64,000 bases of DNA from Macrothele yani (Eukaryota > Arthropoda > Arachnida > Araneae > Macrothelidae): contig CM077022.1 of the NCBI GenBank assembly GCA_039090855.1, positions 76,594,971 to 76,658,970 of the forward strand, written 5' to 3'. Both the position numbers and the translations under genes were made by a program. Under the pieces are notes generated by a model. It did not search any database. It was given only the letters and a program-made list of their open reading frames with translations, and had not been told where the DNA came from. This document shows, one piece after another, positions 23,247 to 33,061 of this stretch; position 1 is the stretch's first letter, and each line of letters opens with the position of its first letter.

Positions 23247-23338
23247 TTGCTAATGAATGTTCTCTGCGACATTTTCTTTCAAAACAGACTCCGTTATGCT
23301 GTTGTAAGTTAATGGCGGTGAGTCTTGTGACTCAAGCC
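23247..23338 (+). repeat. 90-bp direct repeat, first copy
   Basis: Nearly identical to 24108-24199, 861 bp to the right. Shared words include GCTAATGAATGTTCTCTG and CAAAACAGACTCCGTTATGC. The interval could be a duplicated segment or an insertion between repeats. No gene is recognised between the copies. Confidence 0.8.
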
Positions 23339-24107
23339 AAATTCTGATTCTTCAAAGAGAAGGGTGTTGTGTCATGAAGCTCTCTGTGTTGGCTGTTGTC
23401 AGTCCAACTGGAACAGGTAAGTAGTGGTTGTGAATAATAGAAACCGTGTAAACTCTGGGAGCAGAGTCAGAATACATACAGGGGGAGTTTTCATGCAAGG
23501 AATAGCCATTGTGCTGGAATAGAGCCCCAGCAAGAAAGAAAAACGGGACAAACAGTCACAATACCTGACAAGCTGAACCAAGAGTAAAGGTGACAACAGA
23601 AGGTCATGAAGCCCAAGTGATACAGATCCACATGGTTGCAAAGACTGAGTGTAGGGGATAACAGCAAGATAAAGATTGTTTTGACCAGGATGGTCATCTA
23701 CCTTTCATAGGTCACAGGAGCATCCACACGAGCTTTAACAGTCCGGCAAAGGAGAGATAAAGGGAAGTCCCCCTTCCTGCCAACAGCGTGTCCAGTGATC
23801 TCTCTTCTCCTATGAGGGTATGTGTGAGAGTGTGTTTGTCTCAGCTAACACAGGCCTGCCATGTGCTGGCTGATCAAGTGCGATCCTCTCAGAATAGGTT
23901 AGGAAATGGTAATGTCTGAAGAGGACCTATCGTAAGTACTCTTTGATATTTGGCATGCTGTGTATAGCCTGTAACTGAAGTTATCGAAAGTAAACTTTTG
24001 GTGTATCCATAGCATACCTGGTAAGGTAGAACTTTACTTTTCCGTTTCTAGCAGACTGTGAGCAACTTACGCTCTGAAATGAATCCAGGAATACCAATAC
24101 AGTAATA

Positions 24108-24199
24108 TTGCTAATGAATGTTCTCTGTGACATTTTCTTTCAAAACAGACTCCGTTATGCTGTTGTAAGTTTATGACGGTGAGTCTTGTGACTCAAGTC
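24108..24199 (+). repeat. 90-bp direct repeat, second copy
   Basis: Partner of 23247-23338, with about three differences. Confidence 0.8.
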
Positions 24200-24203
24200 A
24201 AAG

Positions 24204-24335
24204 TTTCATGTTTGTCTATGTGTATACCCTTACATGTTATTTAAGTGTAGTGACCAATATCATGTTTGTCTAATGTGTATACCCTTACATGTTATTTAAG
24301 TGTAGTAGCCAGTATCATGTTTGTTTGTGTGTATA
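24204..24335 (+). repeat. Short tandem repeat, about 54-bp unit, 2.5 copies
   Basis: Units begin at about 24206, 24260 and 24314 with TCATGTTTGT and contain ATACCCTTACATGTTATTTA. The third unit is incomplete. Confidence 0.8.
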
Positions 24336-24569
24336 GTGAATAAATGTATTTGTGTGTGCTAAAAGTTAACCTCCTCTGACTGGTTATGCACACCCATTAG
24401 TTATGCCATGCACTGCCCATTAGCGAATTTTTGGTTATTCTCTCAATAAGGCCTATGCACATGGAAAATCTTGCTACACCGACATAGTTAAGTAAATTAA
24501 TTTGCTCTGAGATGCATCAGTTTCATTTGAATGATTTTCAGTGGTAGAGAGTAATTAGTAAAATGGAAG

Positions 24570-26490
24570 CAAGTCTGTCTCAGATGTACGTTTCCAGAAC
24601 ATTGAATCTTCCAAAAAATAAGTTGTAAAAACTGGAGACAGTTTAAAGAGACAGGAGATGTTCGTTGTCAACCAGGACAAGGCGCCATGCCAGAGCCACA
24701 ACTTCTGCAGACAATTGCTATATGAGTCTGACAGCTAGGCAGATCAGAGAGATGTCTGATAGTCAACTCTCTTTGGGGGTTACAGGAGTGAGGGCTTCAA
24801 GGCCTACTCATTGTGGAAGATTTCATGAGCAATGCCTTTGTGCAAGGAAGCCAATAATTAGTCTCTCTAACTTCCACTACCAGGCGAGCTTGTTTAAGGT
24901 GGAGTCACCAACATCACACTTATAGTCCAGACCAGTGGGCATACGTTCTTTTCACAGATGAATCATAATTCAGCTAACGTACTGATTTGCAACATGTTCT
25001 TATCTGGAGAGAATAAGGGGCCTGTAGCACTCCCTCTAACATCAGAGAAAGGGACTATTCTGGTGGTGGTGGCACAATGGTCTCGGAGGAGTCTTGATGA
25101 ATTGCTGCTTTGAAATACAGAGATGAGATGTTAAACCCATATGTCAGGCCATTAAGGAGTGCCAATGATACTGAATATATTCTTATGAACTGACTATACA
25201 GGGTTCAAAGGAAAGTCCTTATTCAGGGCAATAACTGAGGAAGGAAGGGTCCGAGTAGTGCACAAGTTAGGCCTATGTATAGTAAAGGGACGATGGCTGA
25301 TCGAATGAAAGCGAGTGGAGCACCCCTAATGGCAAAGGTAAGAAGTTAGGAAACCTAACTCACAAACAACGCGAGATAGAAACAAAATTCCAATGACAAA
25401 GTCGTAGCGCATCGTCTAATTAGTAGGAAACGACATCGTGCGTGCGAGTTATGTACATGGACGGGTCAAAATACTGATAAAGTGCACACGGTCGCTAGAT
25501 GGTTAGGCAATGCAAAATACCGTCCCACGATGAACGATTGAAATGTGTATGTAAATATTGATAGTGACGTAGAAGCCGGTCGGTGAGATAAAATACCGAG
25601 GCTGGGGATTTGAACGTCAGTCAACGTACACGTAGCAAACACTGATAGCGGGCTACTCGAACGCTGAGTACTGTGAAATGGTCATGCTTTATGGCGAATG
25701 TCATCGAATTGTGTGCGCCTACAACACAGTGACACCTGCCGTGCTAGATAGTGTGCGAGAAGCTATTCTTACACGGCTTGGAATGTGCATTGTAGCCAAT
25801 GGTGGCCACTTCGAAACCGCCTGTACATTAACTTCGTGCAGATGTGCGTTGTGCCTGTAAGTAGGCATATCTCCTGTAAACATTTTTCAGTATTATAAAT
25901 AAGCCTGCACAGCTTCTTTCTCGTGTCATTATTTTTGTGTCTGTTTAACCTGCTTTACCGATTTCGAATTAACAGCATTTTTCCCCATCCATGTACAAAA
26001 TTCGTGCTCACCATATGTTGTTTCCTACTAATTAGACGATGCGTGAGTTAGGTTTCCTAACTTCTTACCTTTGCCGCTAGGGGCGCTCCAATTGCTTTCA
26101 TTCGATTGGCCATCGTTCCTTTCCTATACATAAACCTAACTTGTGTACCACTCTGACCCTTCTGCAGTTATTGCTCTGCATAAGGACTTTTTTTTTAACC
26201 CTGTATATAAAGCCCCACCTCATTTTGAGCTCATTTGGTCTATGATTTTCTCAAAGAGGAAGATATTCACCAAATGGAGCAGCCACCCAGATTTCCTGAC
26301 TTTTATTCCCATTGAGCATGTATGAATGCTCAGTTCTTGAAGTGTTCAGGCCACTGCCAGAACACTTCAAGAACTGAGAACAGCTCTTGTCGAAGAGTGA
26401 TCATTAATTCCTAAAGACCTCATCAATACCCTTATAAACAGTATGAGGAGTCGTTGCTTGTGCTGCATGGTTGCCAGGGATGTACACACT
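24570..26490 (+). pseudogene. Tc1-like transposase relic, split by a 1 kb element
   Basis: The left piece (about 24600-25190) reads, in shifting frames, as a decayed Tc1 transposase, with VRRQPGQGAMPEPQLLQT and a TDES-like phrase near 24955. The right piece (26208-26490) includes SMRSRCLCC and ends in a VHTPY phrase like the usual Tc1 GHTPY terminus. The 1005-bp element at 25199-26203 lies between them. Stops and frameshifts are numerous. Terminal repeats were not identified. Confidence 0.6.
25199..26203. mobile_element. 1.0 kb DNA transposon with about 170-bp terminal inverted repeats
   Basis: The left end CAGGGTT and right end AACCCTG are followed inward by about 170 bp of imperfect inverted repeat. 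This includes GGTAAGAAGTTAGGAAACCT and its reverse complement near 26050. TATA borders both sides (25195-25198 and 26204-26207). A 61-residue frame at 25678-25860 matches nothing I recognise. There is no transposase, so it is non-autonomous. I cannot assign the superfamily with confidence. Confidence 0.8.
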
Positions 26491-26741
26491 CCATATTAAA
26501 ATACCACGTCTTGAGCAAAACACTAAATATTGTTCCATGGACTGCTCTTTCATGTAAATTACAAGATCGTGATATTAATGCTTGCAAATTATGAGATTAT
26601 GATTTTCTTTTGCTTGAACTACATAAGTAATGTAATAATAAACCTCTGTATCCAATTTCATTGAAATTCCTCATAAATATTTTGAGATATGTATGGATTT
26701 ATAAATAATCCTTTAGTTTTGAGCACCAGTGCATGTACCTA

Positions 26742-27310
26742 TATCCATGCATGAGTGAGAAATGGTCGTCAATTCTGTGATGAAGCGAGGAATGCTTGGA
26801 CTAACGCACATATGGAATGTTATTCGGATTCGTAATCTACATCTTTAACTGGGAGATTCAGGCTTGTTTCCCATTCTGGGGTGATGTATTTTTCAAGTTT
26901 TTTGAAGCATTGCAACATGGGAAACTAAAAAGTGCAGTACCTGTATGCTGACAATGATACATTGATGCTTCTCATGTATTTGTGAAGAATTGATTCTTCC
27001 AGGGATTTTCTTTTCCCTTTGGTTTCTATGATCTGAACCACCAGAGACCTGTTGACTGATATCCATACGTGGGTGAGAAATGATTGTTGATGTTGCAACA
27101 AAGCAGGGATTGCATCAACTAGCTCACAACTGGAACGTTCAGATTCGTAAGTTATATCTGGTTAGCTTTTGTTGCTTAAATGTAAATCACTAGATGTAGG
27201 TTCATTTCCCTATCTGGAGAGATGAAATTTACAAGTTTTCTGGAGGATGGCTGTATGGGAAACAGTAAATAGTACGGCATCTACCTGCTGGCAGCGATAT
27301 CACATTTAAT
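26742..27310 (+). repeat. Diverged tandem duplication, about 310-bp unit
   Basis: The first unit (about 26742-26990) and second (about 27055-27310) share, in order, ATATCCAT, GTGAGAAATG, GATTCGTAA, TGTTTCCC/TCATTTCCC, CATGGGAAAC/TATGGGAAAC and a final TGATGCTT/TAATGCTT. They are perhaps 70 percent alike by eye. No coding sense is evident. Confidence 0.5.
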
Positions 27311-27750
27311 GCTTTCTCCTGTTGCAATACCACAAACCTGTTCATTGACAGTTACAACATGGTTTCTTGAAACAAGTCTTCTTCTTATCCACATACCTCA
27401 CATGCCTTCAACTTCCTGGTGCCAACACTTCCCCAGGTCAACAATGCATACATGCACGGCCATCCACATGGTGCAACAGGAAATGAGATTCATCAAACCA
27501 GACAACCTCCCAATAATTCAAAGTCCAGTTTTGATACTCGCGTGCCCATTGTAGGTGTTTTCGACAGTAAATCGAGGTTAGCATGGGCACTAGGAGAAGC
27601 CTGCGTCTAAGCGGTCCCACTTTCAACAGGGTTTGGTGTACTGTTTGTTGTGACAGATTACTCCCATCACCAGCATTCAAATTACCGGTAAGTACTGTAT
27701 TGTTTCTAAAAGTGTAGTGAAATTTTTTTAACAAAAACAATCCGGCCATG
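27311..27750 (-). pseudogene. Tc1-like transposase fragment
   Basis: The minus strand reads LSQQTVHQTLLKVGPLRRR, HLQWAREYQNWTLNYWEVVW and FDESHFLLHHVDG. The last block holds the first catalytic Asp of a Tc1 transposase, with the usual spacing from the second helix-turn-helix. Only about 100 residues are in frame. The rest is missing or out of frame. Confidence 0.65.
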
Positions 27751-28305
27751 GAAACAACGCAGAAACTGCATTGTTTATACCTTGGGATGCAGTGCCATCC
27801 AATGGCAAAAATCGTCTTTCATGTTCCCTGGCCAATCATCAAAAGTATATTGTCTCAAAGGTTAATGTTATAGCCTGTTCTTCATCCCGTTCAGCCTTGG
27901 CCAAGCAATGCAGAAGTTAAGAGACAGTATAGGCTATATTCTTGACGACAAGACAATGCTCATTCAAAAATGACTTCAGAACAAGCCAAAGTATTTACTG
28001 CATGAACAGTTTGACCCATGCACTGCTGTCAATTTATGGCAGTTATGTTTTATTCAAAGATGTAGAGAAGAGACCAAGTATTAATGATTAAATTGCTTTT
28101 TCAATAAATATTGTTTGGCGTAAAATTTTGGTGGATGCTGAAGAAAAACAGAACTTTTAAGGTTATATTTATGCATTTAATTGTATTTAGAAATAATGTG
28201 CTCTTGTAACTACTAAGCCATTATATATTTGTAGAATACATTTATCTATTATACCTTTATGGCCAGATGTGACCATTAGCCATAGATATTATGTGGCATA
28301 AATTC
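27751..28305. other. No gene seen
   Basis: AT-rich sequence between the Tc1 fragment and the left arm of PLE3. Nothing recognisable. Confidence 0.4.
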
Positions 28306-28664
28306 ATATTGTAACAATAGGTCTTCCATTGTTGTCATTTACTGTATCTCACATTATACGCATATAATGTTGTCCTAGTGCCAGATGAATTTGCCAAGAG
28401 GTTTTTTATTAAACAGTTATTATCAATTTTAAGATGAATTGGTAGCTATCAATTGCATACTCACTTACTTTCGGGTTAGGCTTCGGTAGCTCCGGGTTAA
28501 GCCTCGGTATCGTGACAGCTTTGTTTACACAATTTGTTATGTCTGTCAGGAATTTTTTGTGCAATTCAACGAAATGGCTGTACTGTAGGTTTAACGTTGC
28601 TTGACATATCTTGCACAGTTAACCCAGATGAAACAGTAATATAATTCAGCTTGAAGAACGTCGT

Positions 28665-29057
28665 TAAAAACACACGTGGGAAGCACAAAACAACGCTTTC
28701 CCATAAGACTACAGGAACAATACAAAAATTGGCTTCCAAAAGAAGAAAACATCTCATTAATTCAGCACTGTATTCAACATCAAGTAATCCCGGATTGGGA
28801 GAATTCCAAAATATTGACAAACAACGCATTAAAAACATGGCCAGATTCTAATGTCTGAGTCAATGGTAGTCAAGAAGAACAAAGACAAAAATTGTAATAC
28901 CACCTCCCCTTACGAACTGCCATACCCGTGGAAATATTTGATTCAATGGAATATGATAAGCAAAAGAAAATTAGAGAAAAGAAAGGAAATAAAGAAAATA
29001 AGCAACCTAAACAGAAACTCTAAAATCTCATCTTACATATACAACGACGACTACTAG
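28665..29057 (+). pseudogene. PLE3 GIY-YIG C-terminal fragment
   Basis: In frame 28676-28858 the residues GSTKQRFPIRLQEQYKNWLP then KEENISLIQHC align with the PLE1 phrase GSTKNKLKHRLKQHVKNWQK and the KEEKTALIQYC after it. A second frame at 28851-29057 carries SMVVKKNKDKNCN and the basic tail KRKLEKRKEIKKISNLN. In Penelope elements this region forms the endonuclease C-terminal half. The GIY motif and everything before it are absent. Confidence 0.75.
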
Positions 29058-29202
29058 ATGGAGCCACGAAGCAAATTCAAGTTGAGACACATGCTGAAAC
29101 GAAGCAATGAGAAATGCCTGCGTGTGCCAGTGGGACTTCATGGGAAATTTGTGGTGGACGCCAGTGTGAATGATAGATCCGGCCGTAGATTCGGCAATAC
29201 GT

Positions 29203-29249
29203 ACCACTGAATAAGGCAGTGAGGAATAAGCTGTCGAAACTAGTATGGT
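29203..29249 (+). ncRNA. Hammerhead-ribozyme-like fold in PLE3
   Basis: Stem I is ACCA (29203-29206) with TGGT (29246-29249). The core CTGAATAA (from 29207) resembles CUGANGA with changes. Stem II is GGCAG (29215-29219) with CTGTC (29231-29235) around an 11-base loop. GAAA (29236-29239) follows, then the self-complementary CTAG as a minimal stem III, then TA at the cleavage position. The layout matches PLE1 and PLE2 while the bases differ. The core looks mutated, so activity is doubtful. Confidence 0.45.
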
Positions 29250-29934
29250 TGTGTCTGCGGGCTGAATGCAAGGCCTGGTATTTCAATGCTTTTAGAGGTT
29301 TTTAATGATTTTAATTGGTTTTATTACTGTCATTTCATTGTTCCTTATAAAATTTCATGACGTTGAATTCATCTTAGTAATTCGATTCAAGGTTTTAGTT
29401 ATAGCTTGTATATCCATTCAAACAAATTATAGTTCTTACAAGATTATGTTTTTAACGATGTTCTTCAAGCTGAATTATATTACTGTTTCATCTGGGTTAA
29501 CTGTGCAAGATACGTCAAGCAACGTTAAACCCACAGTACAGCCATTTCGTTGAATTGCACGAAAAAATTCTGGCAGATGTAACAAATTTCGTAAACAAAG
29601 GTGTCACGATACTGAAGCCTAACCTAGAGCTATGGAAGCCTAACCCGAAAGTAAGTAAGTACGCAATTGATATGTACAGATTCATCTTAAAATTGATAAT
29701 ACCTGTTTAATAGAAAACCTCTTGGCAAATGCATCCAGCAGTAGGACAACATTATATATAACGTGAGATACAGTAAATGACAATAATAGTAAACCTATTG
29801 TTACAGTACAACATTTATCTATGTCTAGATATATGAAAGGTATACAGTGCAGTGATAAAATAAGTGTGCAGTGCAAATTACCCCCTAAGCAAAAAAGCCA
29901 CTAGATTTTGACCATTCACTGATCACTTAAAAAA

Positions 29935-30145
29935 ATCACCAGCTTTTATCTTTAATGCTAGGCCCGCTAGATCCCACACCTGAGTCCTTCAAATACTTTC
30001 TTTGAGTCTTAAAAATAATAAAGAGTGGATCAGTGTTTGGTATCAGCCCATAATTAATGGTTACAGTTGGCCATTCCACATAAGAAATCTGGAAAAAATA
30101 CCTAGTGAGTTTGAGTCTTTTTGCCAATGTCATGCAGAACAACTG
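29935..30145 (-). repeat. LINE-A 5' leader fragment next to a LINE-A 3' end
   Basis: Shares with 36470-36720 the words CACAC(C/T)TGAGTCCTT, ATCAGCCCA/ATTAGCCCA, AGTGAGTT and GTCATGCAGAAC/GCCATGCAGAAC. It thus matches the leader region of LINE-A. It directly abuts the 3' end of the LINE-A copy at 30146, giving a head-to-tail junction. Confidence 0.5.
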
Positions 30146-30752
30146 CATATGCACATATCACTAAGCTGTTCTCTGAGATTCATAGGTTAGCTCCACAAAG
30201 AAAAAACAAACTACCAGTTAATTTTTAACGGATTATTTACTTACTGTTGCCGTATCGAACTTCTCCATTTACAGCAATCTTGACATTCAACTTGGGCTTC
30301 ACTGACATCCATTCTCATGCAGACACTCCTGAATCTGATCCTCCCATGACTTCCTCTGCCTTTCCTTCCTGACACTTGGGCTAAAAAAAAAAAAAAATCT
30401 TAGTAAGCATCTCATTACTCATTCTTTCAACATGCCCAAACCACCGAAGCATATTAGTTTCCACCTTGCTAACAACATTTTGCTTCACATTACACAACTG
30501 CAAACACATCTTCATTCCTCCCGCGATCAGAATGTGTCTTTTGACAAGCCCCCCCCCCCCTTCCGTAAGTAATGTGTTTCTCCAGCACACAAACGACTCC
30601 TATGTTTCTTCTGTAGTACCCAGGTTTCACTGCCATACATCAGAGTAGGAACAATTACACTTTAATGCCCAACCATGCAGGACTCTTAAGAACCCATCAT
30701 TCCTGTGAAAACCTAGGTAGCTATGACTTTCAATGAAAAATTCACTCTGCTA

Positions 30753-31680
30753 CTAATTCAACCATCCAATTTTGTTCTCTCTGTCAAACATGCTTTCTAA
30801 ATACACATTCACCTGGTCAATCACTGTGCCATTTAGACTTATATTAGATTCACTACTACCAGTTCCTCGCTCAAAAACCATAACTTTGGTTTTTCCCATA
30901 TTTATACTCAGTCTGAATTTCATGCAAACTTTGTACATCCGGGACAACATACTTTGCAACTCACTTTTGCTCTCTGCCAACAGGACAGTGTCATCAGCAT
31001 ACAGCAATCTGCACACACGGATATCACCAAGACATAAACCACTATCATCTATTTTGGCATCATGCATGCATGCATCCATAAATATATTAAACAGCCATGG
31101 TGACATTACACAATTTTGCCTGACTCCTGCACCAATAGAAACCCATTTTGATAAAATGCCATTCACTTGTACACAAGCTCTACTGCCAGCATACATGGCT
31201 TTTACACTATTAAGGATTCCCAGTAACACCATATTCATTCAATACCTTCCACAAAACTGTTCTATTTACTCGGTCATAAGCTTTCTCTAAATCTATGAAG
31301 GCAGCAAAAACTTCCTTACCAACAGCCAGATACTTTTCAATCATCATGTGTAATGCAAAATGGTTAGTGCAGCCTTTACTAGGCATGAAACCACTCTGAA
31401 CATCCCACACTTTCACTGATGTAAGACCCTGTACTTTTTCAATAATGACCTTATCAAACACTTTCCCTGGCACACTCAATAGGCTAATACCACGATAGTT
31501 TTTGCAGTCAGTTTGATCACCTTTTCCCTTATACAAGGGAACAATAATAGCATCTCTCCAATCCCGAGGGACCATTCCTAACTCTCAGCACAGCTGGCAA
31601 ATTTCAGTTTACCAGTCAATTACAGAGTCACCACCATATTTCAACATCTCAGCAGTTATACCATGAACTCCCAGAGCCTT
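30753..31680 (-). pseudogene. LINE-A reverse transcriptase
   Basis: Blocks in order: WRDAIIVPLYKGKGDQTDCK, NYRGISLLSVPGKVF, AFIDLEKAYDRVNR with the first catalytic Asp, GAGVRQNCVMSPWLFN and RLLYADDTVLLAESKSELQS (about 31010-30950) with the catalytic YADD. KTKVMVFERGTGSSE follows. A frame change lies near 31220, and the first 100 bp have stops. The sequence is close to the other minus copy at 50089-51620. Confidence 0.85.
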
Positions 31681-32019
31681 ACTGTTCTGAAGAGATTTTA
31701 GAACTTTACACACTTCTTCTCTTGAGATCCCTCCTGTGTTTCCATCCCTCATTGTGACATCATCTGCATCAGAATCATCTTTGCTTTCCTGATCTAATAA
31801 CTCACAGAAGTATTCACCCTAGTTTTCACTTAACTCATTGGACTCCCATATCATTTCCACAATCTCATTCTTCACACAACTTGCAACTTTGTTTCCCCTG
31901 TTTTTCCTGAGTCTCATGTACTTCCAGAAGGACTTCCTATCTTTCCAAAAAGCCTGTTCATGCCTTTCCACCTTCTCCTTCCTCTCTTTTGCCTTACTCT
32001 GGCGAACCAGCTTAGCAGC

Positions 32020-32478
32020 TTAACTCTTCTTACAGCGATATTCATCCACAGAGACTCTACCTTGCAACATCCCCAAATAGGCTTCCTTCTTTCTCTTTAC
32101 TGCCTCTTCAATCTCACTATTCCACCAAGCACCACCTCTATTATTACTCACTATTGTGGTGCCACAGACCTCTTTAGCAGCAGTTACAACACAGTTCTTA
32201 AAACATTCCCACTTCTTTTCTACATCCCTCTCACCAGACCTCAGCTCCTTCAGTTGTCCTCTGAGTAAGTCGGAATAATGCTGATGATCTTCAAGGAGCC
32301 TATCAACCTTTATTCTTTCTATTCTGGGTCTCTTCCTTTTTCTCCAACCAACATTAAGTTTCACTCGTGACACTACCAAGTAATGATCAGAACCAACATC
32401 CGCACCTCTCGTCACACAGGTGTCAACAACTAAGATTTTCCGATGCTGATCATAGACAACAAAATCTATCGGACTCAT
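32020..32478 (-). pseudogene. LINE-A endonuclease C-terminal part and linker
   Basis: The frame starts SPIDFVVYDQHRKILVVDTC, followed by GADVGSDHYLVVSRVKL, whose SDH is the final endonuclease catalytic pair. It continues into a basic linker with KKEAYLGMLQG. It picks up where 35796-36486 stops, on the other side of the inserted elements. Confidence 0.8.
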
Positions 32479-32534
32479 GTGGTTTGTGAGTCAAATATTC
32501 AATAAATGCTCTACATCAATACATGACTAATTGC

Positions 32535-33026
32535 ATGGTATTCTGCACATTGGCATACAATGTTACTTATTACTGTTTCACACATTGTATTGTTTCATTA
32601 AACTAGTTTCAACTCTTCATTTTGCGAGTCATCCTCAGTAGCGTACGATGTTTGCATTTCCAAAGAGGTTGTTGTATCACTGGCTCACTGATCATTCTCA
32701 TTATCTGCTATGTCCTTGTTGCGCATACGTATTATGGTCGTGGGTTTGTTTGGACTTCTTTTTTATTTTCTTCTCACGTTAAAATAAATAAAAAAGGAAA
32801 TGTCCAAACAAACCCATGACCATAATACGTATGCGCAACAAGGACATAGCAGATAATGAGAATGATCAGTGACCCAGTGATACAACGACCTCTTTGGAAA
32901 TGCAAACATTGTACGCTACTGAGGATGACTCGCAAAATGAAGAGTTGAAACTAGTTTAGTTAATGAAACAATACAGCATGTGAAACAGTAATAAGTAACA
33001 TTGTATACCAATTTGCATAATACCAT
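32535..33026. mobile_element. Foldback element, two arms of about 240 bp
   Basis: 32535-32773 and 32785-33026 are near-perfect reverse complements around a loop of about 11 bases. Shared inverted words include GCAACAAGGACATAGCAGAT and GTAACATTGTAT. The outer ends are ATGGTAT and ATACCAT. No open gene. It lies between the RTE element and the resumed LINE-A. Confidence 0.9.
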
Positions 33027-33061
33027 CTATCACACTCTTTTGACCAAGAGTACGATTTTTC

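Larger units (their letters stand above)
28306..29815 (+). mobile_element. Penelope-like element PLE3 with inverted terminal arms
   Basis: The left arm (about 28306-28670) and right arm (about 29445-29815) are inverted copies sharing GTAACAATAGGT, GTCATTTACTGTATCTCAC, CAGTTAACCCAGATGAAACA and other words. Between them, GIY-YIG tail residues related to PLE1 lie at 28676-29055. The element lacks the reverse transcriptase, so it is strongly reduced. Its arms differ in sequence from those of PLE1, which suggests another subfamily. Confidence 0.8.

Noticed and set aside
28441..28500. Telomere-like GGGTTAGG words in the PLE3 arm
   Set aside because: Only one or two imperfect units occur and they are not in tandem, so no telomere association can be claimed.
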